This document shows positions 12,340 through 23,239 of a stretch of 64,000 nt of DNA, piece after piece. Position numbers and translations under genes: made by a program. Numbering within the stretch: position 1 is the stretch's first letter; the number at the start of each line of letters is the position of its first letter. This DNA is from Nageia nagi (Eukaryota; Pinophyta), in assembly GCA_050084985.1 (NCBI GenBank), contig JBITNC010000001.1:201128001-201192000 (forward strand). The letters are read 5' to 3'. The notes beneath the pieces were generated by a model that did no database searches, was not told the origin of the DNA, and saw only the letters and a list, made by a program, of their open reading frames with translations.

Positions 12340-12856
12340 CTTATCATTTCTTAACCACCTTGTGCTTTTCCCAGTGACCCCTTAGAGGATCCTATCCAAA
12401 ACCTAGAGTTAGTGGAGGATTAGTTTAATCAATTGCTTGAGGGTATCCAACATCAAATTTTTTCTATGATAGCTTTGTCCTCTACCTTAGATAGATCTAA
12501 CCATGCTTATAATATTTTGAGGAACTCTAATCGAATGGAGATTTACACTGATCATTAGCCTTGTTGGGGATCTTATGTGATATATGATATCCTTGATAAA
12601 GAGTTCCTACAAAATCTCATTCGTATTATCTCCAGACCTAATTTTATTTAGAGAATCATGATTGATGCTCTTCTAACTCTTTTGGTAGTTCAATTTGTTA
12701 GATACTATGGGTTGCATCTTCTACATCCTAAAAAAGACTTTTTTGATGATGTCACCATAGCTCATCTCCTATATATAAACTTGTGGTGTTGTCATTTCTA
12801 TACTTGTTGTCATTTCCATCCTTTTACTCATGATGACCTATTGCAGATTCTTGTTT
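12340..12856 (+). pseudogene. second unknown ORF remnant of element B
   Basis: It is readable from DPLEDPIQNLELVED through HQIFSMIALSSTLDRSNHAY, with an open segment at 12658-12858 rich in hydrophobic and aromatic residues (LLTLLVVQFVRYYGLHLLHP, then LWCCHFYTCCHFHPFTHDD). It ends directly at a polypurine tract. It may be the C-terminal part of the 11124-12060 remnant separated by decay. The Cys/His-rich end might bind metal, which is only a guess. Confidence 0.35.
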
Positions 12857-12870
12857 AGGGGGGAGATAGG
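12857..12870 (+). promoter_or_regulatory. polypurine tract, probably of element B
   Basis: AGGGGGGAGATAGG lies just after the last ORF remnant in the B orientation. It should mark the start of the 3' LTR of B. Confidence 0.5.
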
Positions 12871-13872
12871 TAAAACATTAAAAAATTCAAAAAATACAAA
12901 ATCATCAAAATATTTAAAAAATATGAAAAAATTAAAAAATGTACATATGTACTTATATGTATATATACTCAAAAGATATACTTCTAAAGCATATTGGCTA
13001 CTAGGTGTGCTACCATATGTTCATATCATTCCAATTTATTCATAAATGTTTAGTATTTTAACTTGAGTGTTGTAATTATTATATATCAATTATTATGAGG
13101 GAGTAAACTAATCAAGCTATATGTGTCCACACATCATGCATGCATCCATGTAATATTCATTTATGTATATAGCTGTATTTACAAACAAAGAAGTAGGTAA
13201 TAAATACTCTATTCATATTTAGTTCTAATTGAGAAAAACCTACGTTGAGGTTTCAAAAACTTAGGATGATAAAAAGACATAACTATGCTATATGGCGATG
13301 TACTAATAGACTCATACACTTTTCACATTAAAAATCTTGAAATAACCAAGAATTAAGTATTTTTTTAGTATAATGGTGAGTATAGTTTTCTTACTTTTTG
13401 CTTCATCATGAACCCAAGAGCTATGTTAAAAATAAATAAATAAGAAGAAAAAGAAGAGAAAAGAAAAGAAAAAAATATGTAGAATTCTTGGGGTATTGTA
13501 GCATCCTCTATTGAGGCTATAGACACCTGGCTGGTAATAGAGCAAGATTGTAATAGGATGAAAGGGTTAATCTTCACTAGGGATATAGATGCTTTTTGGT
13601 AGTGAAGCATACCTTACAAAAAGAAAAAGATCATATCTCATAATTTATAATCTTGGGATGCTTAATTTGTGAATGTTAAGAGAAGGAAATGAACATCATT
13701 GTACACACATGAGTTTATGGTAAACTTAAGTATATTATGATCTTGTTTCATATCATCCCTAGTAGATGAGACCAAAGAAGAAGATCAATTAACAAAACTA
13801 GGTATCAAAGGTGTTATTTATTACACTTCTTTATTTATATATATTCATTCATTCTATACCATTATTACTATT
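12871..13872 (+). other. possible decayed 3' LTR of element B; otherwise empty
   Basis: This AT-rich stretch follows the polypurine tract. It should contain the 3' LTR of B, but no TG..CA ends could be fixed because the 5' partner is outside the window. No coding sequence is seen. Confidence 0.3.
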
Positions 13873-14030
13873 ACTAGCTTTGATATAACCCCTTATATAT
13901 CAAAAAACGCCGAGAGATATCATTTCGAGGCACCTATCTCATTTCTTGGTATTGCTATATCCAAGATAGGTGCCTCGAAATGATATCTCTAAGCGTTTTT
14001 TGATATATAAGGGGTTATATCAAAGCTAGT
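13873..14030. repeat. 158-bp foldback hairpin (MITE-like)
   Basis: Two 67-bp arms (13873-13939 and 13964-14030) are inverted repeats matching at 65 of 67 positions around a 24-bp loop. The arms begin ACTAGCTTTGATATAACCCC. The only mismatches are the adjacent bases CG versus TT within ACGCCGAG / ACGCTTAG. No clear target duplication flanks it, so it is either a miniature foldback transposon or a stem-loop that could be transcribed. It lies about 200 bp downstream of the stop codon of the HIPP gene. Confidence 0.85.
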
Positions 14031-14232
14031 TTTTATGACTATCAGATATTGTTTGTACAACCACAAAATTTTCAAGAACAGGATTTGAGGGACTGTTAAA
14101 ACTCCATTAACAACTGGATCTACATGGTGCCAATTAAGAGCCAGAGCAAATAGAGACCATTTGACATGCTTTGTTTGACTTACTAAAAATAATTCCATGC
14201 TCGCAGCAAGGAATTCGATTATCTGAAACCCA

Positions 14233-15055
14233 TTACGTTACAGTGCATGCATGCGGATTGTCATCACTGAACATAGACGAGGATTTATCATCCACGATTG
14301 TAGAATACGAAGCCGTTTGAAAGTAGCCGTGGGTGCTGCCATTGTACCCATGCTTATAATAGTTGTATTCCGAGTTATATGTCTCTTTACGGTAATAGTG
14401 CTCCGCGTAAGCATTGTGTTCTGGATGATAAGGATACGGCCACAGTTCTGCCTTTTTCCCAATTCTTCTCACAGCCTTGAGAACCTTTTTCACTTCCACA
14501 TATCCACTCACCGTAACCTTCTGCATTTCCATGTCAATCTCCACATTGTCCGCACCTGTTCGGCCAAAGCACAACATTCAGATTCTGTACTGATCTTGGA
14601 CTAAACATAATCATATTATCAGTGATTAGATATATTTGCAGTTGTGGAAATGGATGAAACTGTATGCCAGGACAAACTGCCTTTGAGCTCAGAGAGAGCC
14701 TTGCGAACATTGCTTTCACAGCCGCTGCAGTCCATGTTTACTTGCAACTCCACAATCTGAAACTCCAACAATAATATTTAAAAAAAAAAAAACTTTATGA
14801 GGTTTTGATCCACATCTACTTTTCAACTAAAATTCAATTAATTGAATATGTGTTATTCGACACGGATCAATATGATTACGAATCCAAACAACTATTCCTG
14901 ACCAATTGTACACAGAAATCTACAGATAACAACCCTTCACAAAGCCATTCGTTTCACTTCACGGTAAGGACATCGAAAAACAGATAACAAAATCTTCACA
15001 AATTTCATGAACAAACAGAATAAATGCAGGTATGAGACGGAAGCCTGACCGTCAT
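14233..15055 (-). CDS. heavy-metal-associated isoprenylated plant protein (HIPP)
   Basis: This is a probable intact host gene in three exons. Exon 1 (15055-15050) is ATGACG, encoding Met-Thr. Exon 2 (14756-14681) begins IVELQVNMDCSGCESNVRKA and holds the MxCxxC metal site of an HMA domain. Exon 3 (14555-14233) completes the domain (VEIDMEMQKVTVSGYVEVKK), then ELWPYPYHPEHNAYAEHYY, a Tyr/His-rich tail and SDDNPHACTVT. The spliced length is 405 bp, 134 residues, in frame. The C-terminal CTVT fits a prenylation CaaX box, so membrane attachment is likely; the family binds metals and acts in metal or stress handling. Intron 1 ends TTTCAG. Intron 2 fits best with a GC donor (AAAG/GCAG) and AACAG acceptor; a GT donor 3 bases downstream would add one residue. 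Tiny exon 1 is inferred from family N-termini. Confidence 0.82.
14556..14680 (-). other. intron 2 of the HIPP gene (125 bp, possible GC-AG)
   Basis: It splits the HMA domain after the LSELKG turn, the usual intron position of this family. The 5' splice site reads CAAAG/GCAGTT on the minus strand, a non-canonical GC donor. The alternative GTTTGT donor is 3 nt further in. Confidence 0.6.
14757..15049 (-). other. intron 1 of the HIPP gene (293 bp)
   Basis: The acceptor is GGAGTTTCAG directly before ATTGTGGAG. The proposed donor is ATGACG/GTCAGG. A long T run near 14780 (minus strand) serves as the polypyrimidine region. Confidence 0.55.
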
Positions 15056-15500
15056 TTTGCCACCAGACTCTGTAATAGTAGAGAATTAACTTACAATAAA
15101 ATTAAAGGTCTCTTCTGTTTTTACAAATCTTTTTTTCCAACTTTGTTTGTTCGAATTCACTGCATCTCTCGATTGATTTGGGAATGAATTTTTATGATGT
15201 TTGATATTCTTCCTTCCATTTGTATAATAATTTTTGAAAAGATGTGTCTTTTAATATTTCAGTCAGCTATATAATTTTAATTTTAAAAAAATTATTTTCC
15301 CGCCAATTATTTAACGGACGGACTCATGCGACATTTTGCTCCCCCACTCCACCCCCATGCTGCAGCTGTAGAAACGCCTCTTGGCGTAATTATAAAAATT
15401 TGATAATTTGCCAAAGCATCAAGATTGGTGTTTAAGTTATTATGTCATTCATAGAAATCTTAGGTCATTTAAGTTTCATACATTTTACATTCATTTATAC
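15056..15500 (-). other. HIPP upstream region
   Basis: No gene is seen. It would hold the promoter of the HIPP gene. A TTATATAG-like box on the minus strand near 15270 is a possible TATA element about 215 bp before the ATG. A C-rich patch lies at 15340-15375. Confidence 0.4.
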
Positions 15501-15526
15501 ATATACATTTATGTGCATCTACTATT

Positions 15527-15627
15527 ACATCCATACATTCATAAAGTGTTGAAAATCTTATGTATTTTACATCCATACATTCATGAAGTGTTGTAAATAT
15601 TATGCATTTTACATCCATACATTCACA
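15527..15627. repeat. 42-bp tandem repeat, 2.4 copies
   Basis: Units at 15527-15568 and 15569-15610 and a partial one at 15611-15627 all begin ACATCCATACATTCA. Four substitutions separate the two full units. Confidence 0.85.
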
Positions 15628-16189
15628 TTATTCATGATATCACATATGTTTATACCAATATACTACATTAAAAAGCATGTATAAAAGTAGCTAAGAAAAT
15701 GGAAAATGATGCATCTTATTTCATTCTCCTACAAATCAAATCCTATTCTATAAACATCACATTACTATATAAACATAAATACTACTTTGAATTTATAGAG
15801 AATATCATAGATAATGTGTTAAAACTAAATGAAAACTTAAAAATAAACTTTCATACATTTTTACTTTAACACATACATTTAAAAAATATAAACATACATA
15901 TATATGATACTAAAATATACATATAAAAGTCTAAAGTCATCATCATGTATATAACTCAGTATCCATCACATCTAAAGAAACCAGCTTTTGATCATGACTA
16001 TCATGATCCCAAAATAGATAAGGTCATCAAAAAATAATAAACCTATGAATAACATATTTAAATATTAGAATGGTCCTACTCTCCATATATCTCATAAGGG
16101 AAATGACATAGTCTGATGAAGACTCATAAGTCTAACATAAAACATAAAGAATAATAACCCTATCACTAGAATGCTCTCAAGAGATGCCC
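15628..16189. other. AT-rich spacer, no gene seen
   Basis: It contains many short CATA/TATA words. No ORF, LTR end or repeat unit could be supported. Confidence 0.5.
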
Positions 16190-18130
16190 TCTCCACCATC
16201 TGTAGGACTACTAGCTCTACCCTACCTAGGATGAATAATGCTCACTAAACCTCTAGGGATCACTACCCGAGTCACCTTGCTAATCTTGGATGAACCCACA
16301 ATGTGTTGGGAAGAGACCCCGCCTATCCTACTATGACTATGGGATGCAACCAATCTAATAACTTTGCCCTGGTTACTAGCTATATATTGAGCTCCATTAG
16401 GTTTTTGATAAATTGAGAAATCCATAGGGATGTATGTAGTGGGAGGGATTGGATATAACATGTCCAGTATGTATGGAGATACCCCTAACAACTATGTCTA
16501 TACAATAGAGTAGTAATCCCTCTACTAAAGAATCCCTTGAATAAAGATTGATGGCTAGCTAGCTACCCCCATAGATGTACTAGCTCCCTCAGTTTATTCA
16601 GAGGCTCAAGCCTCATCCCTCTCTTGATGATATATATCTCTCTTAGCTCTATATCTATACATATGAGTACTAAACTAAGAGACCTGGTATCTCAACTCAT
16701 AGATATCCCCCAAAAGCATATCAACATTAGGTACCTATAGAAGGGGAGCTCCACTTCCTCTTACACCTATAATAGAGGTACCTACCTTAGTATCCTCTCC
16801 TCGATCAGCTATGTCCTCTATTTTTTCCATCGCCTGCTCCTTAACCCTCTCCTTAGCTACCTCCTTAGCCCTCTCCTTGACTATCTCCTCCCTAACCTCT
16901 ATAGCTACCTCAAGATTAGCTACTTGCTAACATACCCTATGCTCTGGTGCATCACTATCCTTAGCCTCTAGCTCTACCCACTACTAGGCATCAAAAGCCT
17001 TGATTGTACCCACATCATCCACACTTGTATCCTTGACTAGGATCTCCTCCTATGTAGGATCTAGATTTGTGTAAACCAGGGGTTGAATCCTATCAACAAG
17101 CAGCTCACCCTCTCTCAAAAAATGTAGAGGTACTAGTGTAACATCTTGAACTAAACCAAATTGATGGTGCACATGCTCAAAGTAGAAACACTCTAAGTAC
17201 TCAATCTACCAACCACTAAGAACCTGAGTCTATCTAATACCTATCAATTGTACTGCAAACCCATCCCAAATTGGGTAACCATAAACCTCACTTGATATAT
17301 AATAAGGTGAGTGATCATCCTCTAATAAAAAGAAATATCTCATTGAATCCCATTCAAAGGGAGAGTATAAAAATCCTCTCTCCAATGCATGATGCTGGTA
17401 GGATAGTCTATGTGCGTATCAAAACTAGGTAGTAGGAGCCCTAAAGGATGAGCTACATGGGTATGCTCATAAACCCACACCTAAAGAGTGATGTAATTGA
17501 TAATGAGGCTTTATGGCCTAAAGAATAGAAGAATAACTATCGATAAATTTGGGCTAGTAGTGTAGGAACCCAAGCGTATATTGTACCCTATTATAGCATG
17601 TCAACCACTACGTGTAATAAGGACCAAGGAAATCTCCCATTGCTAGTAACTAGGAGAGCATAGTATCAGATCAACCCCATCAAGTAAGAGGTTCTAAGGA
17701 GACCCTACTAGTTGTTTTAATACCTAAAGTATGCAAGACCCCCAAAAGCATCTCGCCCATGACTCCATCGATAGCACCTACCCCATAGATTGCTGCAATA
17801 TTTGGGTGTACTAAATCTTGATCTAGCACATGCTGAATCTATTGACCTTGAATAGGTAAATAGTATAGATGATGAATATCCTGTACTATAATAGTCATCT
17901 CCCCTATAGGAAGATGGAAGGTGCTAGTCAAAGAATCCCCTCTCTAGCAGGGCTACCAATAGTGGGTAGTCCCAGTGAATACAATCCATGCAAGGCCCAG
18001 CTCCAAATCTAACTACATGAAGAATAGTATGATCTATAGTAGTCAGCAAAACATAGTCATCCTTGAGTATATGAGGATATCTACCTTTGGTTTTGAAGAC
18101 ATCATGAACCTAGCAGCAATTAATGATAAA
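16190..18130 (-). pseudogene. plant mobile domain (PMD) protein relic
   Basis: The minus strand reads KDDYVLLTTIDHTILHVVRF near 18070, then, after a one-base shift, STFHLPIGEMTIIVQDIHHL near 17920. That is the signature of the plant mobile domain (aminotransferase-like family). Downstream are RVSLEPLT and a W-rich middle. The C-terminal hallmark EHVHHQFGLVQDVTLVPLHF lies near 17170. A charged coiled-coil-like tail follows (VKERAKEVAKERVKEQAMEK near 16850), then a Ser/Arg-rich end with IGGVSSQHIVGSSK. Multiple stops and shifts make it a pseudogene. PMD proteins occur both as host genes of the MAIN/MAIL1 type and inside plant transposons. The lack of introns and the surroundings favour a transposon-borne copy. 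Confidence 0.72.
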
Positions 18131-19700
18131 GTAAGTTGTAAATTTTTTTGTTAAATGCAAACATATATGATCAGATGATCAAGGTTTAGAATCGTTAATG
18201 TTTGATACTCGATTGTTGATGATCTTGAAACCCTTCAGCTCTGATCAAAGTTCATGATCGAGGTTTTAAAATTTTAGCCAAATATTAAAAAATAAGCCTA
18301 ATCTGAAAAAACAAATAATTATAATACTTGTAAAAGCTATTCGTAAGCATCCTATGGTTTTTATTTTTCCTAAATGAAGTGAAAATGGATTAATAAGTAA
18401 AAAATTGAAAAGGGGGTTTTAAAACCTAGCTCTTCCCTCATGGGCCTCTTACACGATGTAGATCATCCTCGTGGCAGCATCATGACTCAAATTAATGGTA
18501 AAAAGGGAAGTATATGGTTAAACACTTGGATGGTTGGATAGGGGCAACAAAAGCTCTCACTTGGCACTAAAAAACTAATTATAAAGTGAAAAGTAAAACA
18601 TTTTCTTTTTATTATTCTATGCATTTGAACATTGGCAATTTTAAGTCAGGTGCCAATGATCCATAAGGATCATTGATGATCGTAATTAGATCGTTGATGA
18701 CCTAAATGTTAAAAGAAATGATAAATAAATGAAAAAAGTTTTTATAAAATGCACAAGTTATACATATATTTCAATAAGAGAAATACTTGGGACCCTCCCT
18801 ATGTGCTTTATTAAAAGTCTAATTAAAACTTAAAAATATACAAAATTTGGAGTATGTCAAAAATTCTATGGTCGAGTCAGGCCTACTATTAATTGTAAAT
18901 ATTAATGAGAAAATTCAAAATAAAAGAGTAATTAAGACTATTTATAAGATCTTGTATATATCTTTTGAATAATCAATAATGCTTAATTAAAAATAAAAAA
19001 TTATAATCTAAACAAAACATCTGTGCTCAAAAGATGCTCACATCAAAACTATCATGAAAAATATCAAAAATAATATAAAACTATTAAAAACCACAAAAAA
19101 TTAAAAAAATATGTGTTGAAGGAAAAATTAATATGCGTTCTTTGCTTGTTAAACTTAATTTAGTGTTAAGGATTTTTTCAAAAAAATTAAGACTCTTGGG
19201 TAACTCTAAATTTGAAAAAAGATCCTTCTTTTAACAGAAAAAAATGAGTTTTGATATGATTAAAATTGTTGGATGAACTTTTGTGGAAGATCATCAAGTA
19301 ACCTATATGCTAGGACAAAACTAGAATTATTAAAAGTTGTTGTATTCATAAGGGAGCTTCTTTATCACATGTTAGCTATGGCATACACCTAACAGCTAAG
19401 ACTTTGTTCATATCCTGCCAACACAACATAATAATATAGTGGTAACTACCTAAGTTATACCTTGACTACAACCCTTTATTATTTTCAAAAAATATTAAAC
19501 AACAAAGATCAAAAAGTGGATTTAGTCATAATCCAATCACTCAAATTCAGCTTATTCATAGAGAATGAGTTAATTTGAAACCTTGAATTAAGATTAAGAA
19601 ATACAAGTCTAATAATTGATTGCACCCTCTCTCTGATAGGCTTAGTTTTTGAAATAATCTCCACCTATAAAGTGTTTGGTATTTCGAAAAAGGTGCAAAA
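18131..19700. other. AT-rich region, no gene seen
   Basis: It lies between the PMD relic and a plus-strand LTR. Short GATC-containing words recur (GATCATTGATGATCG near 18675, GATCGTTGATGA near 18698), but no unit length was found. It may be the 3' untranslated part of the element that owns the LTR. Confidence 0.35.
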
Positions 19701-20507
19701 TGTAGACACCTAAAAATGACCCTTCTTTTGATAAATGAAGGAGGAGAATAAAATTTTAGTCAAACAATAAAGTTTTTCAAAGCCTCTCGATTGCTGGCAA
19801 TCCAGTACAATCATTGGCGATCATATCCAATTGTTGGTGCTCAATGGGTAATCACTAGCAATCTTGTAAATAGAAAACACAAAGAAAAAAATAGAAAAAT
19901 TAGGTGCCCAAGGAAACAAGTTGATGGATCAAGGATGAGTCATCCTTGATCTTGTGCTTTTCTTGCTTGAATATAATTCATGACAAGGGTAGATGAGATT
20001 TTTCATCCAGCCTTGCCTTCCAAAATAACAACTAATGCTACTTAAGAAAATTTATAAATAAGACTCCTTCCATGGAGAGAAAGAGAGAGGATGAAATGCA
20101 ACCTTACTCTACTGAATTAGATCCAAATTACTAAGTACATTTAAGTTTACTATTTTTTCTTATATGCATGTTTATTTCATATTTATTCATTATAATATTA
20201 GAGCATAAGCAAGTATGTTTGATGGGTTATTGGTTTGTGCATGTGCATGATTCCAAGACTAGCAACTGATTAAAGCAAAGAGAAGCCAAGGTGTTAGTAA
20301 GGAAGAAGCAACCATAATCATTCTTGTTGCAAGTTTAATTGAACAATATTTGGATCTTGAAGACATCAACAAAGAAGGGCCTATAAGAGGCCTATATTAT
20401 GCATTGTACTAAAGCCCTCCATTGCAAGGCAATTTGTAATCAAAATTTAGGTTTACTCAGAGATCAATAAAGAGTTTCTGTTGGTTGTGATAACTTTTGT
20501 TTTTACA
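19701..20507 (+). repeat. plus-strand LTR, about 807 bp (single copy seen)
   Basis: A purine-rich AAAAAGGTGCAAAA directly precedes TGTAGACACCTAAAAATG, and the far end reads GTTTTTACA, giving TGTA..TACA termini. A TATAAATAAG box is at about 20053. AATAAAGAG, a polyadenylation-like signal, is at about 20467. The order purine tract, TG, TATA, poly(A) fits a 3' LTR in plus orientation. The first bases resemble the LTR start of elements F and G. No second copy was found, so the owner is unknown; the PMD relic lies antisense just upstream. Confidence 0.5.
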
Positions 20508-20611
20508 TGCTTGAAGGGTTGTTTTTTGAGTAAACAATAACCATGTATGTATATATAGTAAGGTGCATCATCAATTGGGTATGAGCCAATGTCAACATCC
20601 TTACTAATGAT

Positions 20612-20690
20612 TGTATCTCCAGTTTGCTTTTAAGTGAGTGAACTCTCACTAGTTGTATTGATGGTCATCGATAATCAAGCGTTGTATATC
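20612..20690 (-). repeat. 3' spacer motif shared with element G
   Basis: The TTTTAAGTGAGTGAACTCTCACTA motif, containing a GTGAG..CTCAC hairpin, and the following ATCGAT also occur three times at 63033-63355. It links this fragment to the F/G family. Confidence 0.7.
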
Positions 20691-20891
20691 CCTAATACAA
20701 ATATATTATGTTTACTATTTTTTATTTTATTTTATTTTTGTAAATTGTATAACATTAACAATGTGTAAGTAGAATTACAAGATCGACATCGTTGAAAAAG
20801 GAAAAATAAAACTTAGAATAAAAATAAAATATATTATATATGTACATCATTTTGATGCATCATGATAAATATAGGTATGGTATTATGTGCT

Positions 20892-21300
20892 TCATGCATA
20901 GAAGTGTTTGAGGTGCATGGCATGGAAGGTTTTTTGCTCTTCTTTGCCATCCATGGAAGACAACCTATACACACCTAATCTTATAGCATACACTATAACA
21001 AATGGTCCTAACCAATTTCTATCAAACTTTCCTTTTACCTTATCATTTGCAATAGTTTTATTGATGTTTTCTTTTAGCAAAAAGTCTCCTACTTGAAATT
21101 GTTATTCTTTCAAAATTACACTTTGAGAACATGGTAACATTTTGATATTCTTTGTTCTTTAATTCATTTCAAATAAATCTAATCTTGATTCCTACTTCTT
21201 GTTTCCCTTAAATTTTTGTAAATAATCAAAAGAAGTCCCTTCTTTATACTTAGTATTTTTGTCAAGTCTAAAGAGTTTTAGGTATTATCAATAATCATTT
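20892..21300 (-). pseudogene. integrase C-terminus of an F/G-family gypsy element
   Basis: It reads QFQVGDFLLKENINKTIAND, then NWLGPFVIVYAIRLGVYRLS and FHAMHLKHFYA. This closely parallels element G at 63587-63907 (KVGDLVLKENINKKIANDEV). The upstream part (21300-21110) is weaker, with stops. It may be the lost 3' end of element F, from which it would be separated by element D and a deletion. It ends where the D LTR begins. Confidence 0.75.
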
Positions 21301-21356
21301 ATATACATATAAGTCTTAACCAATTTTGTTTCAAAGTCTAACCATTATGTAGTGAG

Positions 21357-22957
21357 TGTTGTAATAAACCCTAGAAATTAGTCATGATCTAATTTAAATT
21401 TTTTTGGTAAATGTACATAAACAAAGAGTCATAGGTCATAGGAATTTTGTCGAAGTCATAATTGGGAGTTGATGTATCATGTCCAGGAAGTATCATGATA
21501 TGTAAGGAAAGTAAGTGTCTAAGTCAAATTAGGGTATTATAGGAATATATATTCTTCTAAGAATTGCTATAAATAAGAGTTTTTATTCGGTTAAAGTCAC
21601 CAATAGGCAATGTTGTAAAGCCAATGGATTCCCAAAGAAATATTTTTACCATACACTAAAAATTTAGTGGGAGATATTTCAAAAAACCATCTTCCAAGAG
21701 CCCATCGATTTTGAGTGATGATGTCATACCTTTTGCCCAAAACTAGTGGGTCCTAAGATAATCATTCATTGGGAGATATTTTATAAAGATAGCTAAACAA
21801 AGCCCACCAATTTTGAATGATAACATCACAACTTTTTTTGAAAATCGATGGGTGTTAAGCAAGCCCATACCATCAATAGAGCCCACCTAGAAGAAACAAA
21901 GCCCACCAAATAGTAGAAAGAATAATGAGTGGGAAAGAACAACCGTGTCCACTTGATCATGAGTGTTTGACCCCTAAGGCTCTATCAATGTGTTGACCAT
22001 GACTCATTTCCATATGATAGTAGCATTTCTTCCTAGGATTACAATGATACCCTATTCATTGCCCTTATTATTCCATGCAATTGGGAACTACAATGCTCAT
22101 CATTAATGGTTGTAAGGAGTTAGATTGCTACCAATATAATAGGATGCCAAATCATACCAATCAAGTCGATAGATAGTGCATCTTCAATTACCTATAGTAT
22201 TAGGATAATCCAATCAATAAAAAGTTAGAAGGATTGAAGCTTAATTGTATAATACTTCAGATATATCAAGTTCCTAAACTTTGGCATTGATTGTACTTAT
22301 TCACTATGTAATTTAACACAGTTGTAATTGGAATTATACATTTGTGCATAGTTTATTTTACTATTTCTAGTTAGGTGGATTAGTTAAGTGTAGTAATGGT
22401 GAAAAACCACCTAGTGGTTGATGTAAATATATAAATAGTGGATTGGTGTAAGTCTAAATAGTTAGACATTCTAGCAAATTTACCCAAGTATGTAAGATGC
22501 TTTCATGTGTGATAATGCAAATTGATAATGGTTTTACCTCTGCAATATGTGGTTGTTTATTATATTTTGTAAATATTATGTATGAAATATTATCTTAAGT
22601 TATGGTTATGTATTGTGACTGCAAGACCCCAAGGGTAAGATAGTTTACTATTATTAATCTTGGCTATGAATTGCTACCTGAGCTGCAATGCCTAGGCTAT
22701 GTAGTGTTAATTCACTTGTTAGTTTTATATATTTATCTCTTTCATATTACTCTTATCATTTTCATCTCTTTTATATTACTTTAACCTTTGCAATATAAAG
22801 GAATCATCCTATAACCCAAAGATTAAGCAAAAAATAAACACAAGCGCATCTCCCACCACCTTCTAATCTTTCAAATACTCTATTGTTATGGGTAATGAAA
22901 AATACAATTAGACCAAGCCCTTGGGGTTACATTATACCAATCAATAGTAGAAAAGTC
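21357..22957 (+). repeat. 5' LTR of element D (about 1.6 kb)
   Basis: The right border is set by the primer site at 22960. The left border is placed at TGTTGTAATAAACCC, the first TG after the integrase fragment, and is approximate. A TATATAAATAG box is at about 22427. An internal near-duplication carries GGGAGATATTT at 21670 and 21770. Confidence 0.5.
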
Positions 22958-22959
22958 TA

Positions 22960-22982
22960 TTTTTGGCACTCTCTATGGGACT
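22960..22982 (+). promoter_or_regulatory. primer-binding region of element D
   Basis: TTTTTGGCACTCTCTATGGG resembles the TTTGGCGACTCTGCTGGGGA type of leader typical of Tat-related plant elements. It lies about 270 bp before readable gag. Confidence 0.5.
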
Positions 22983-23239
22983 CAAAATAAATTACATAGT
23001 TAGTGAGTGTAAATAGGCTAGATAGTTATGTCTAGTTAGCTAGCACTTAGTGCTTTTAAAGATTATAAGGTTTTTGTTAAGTTATTTGTGACTCTACTAT
23101 CAACTAGTCAACATTTTAAACCCTAGCACATCCAAAATGTAAACTTACTAGAAGGAGTACCAAAAATTCTTTTTGATAGCCTAGATTTTAGGAGCTATCA
23201 ATTCCTCATAGGAAGACTAGGCAAAAGATTTCCTGAACT

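Noticed and set aside
14251-14604. Plus-strand ORF opposite the HIPP gene
   Set aside because: It mirrors the coding exon; the minus strand has the HMA domain and splice signals.
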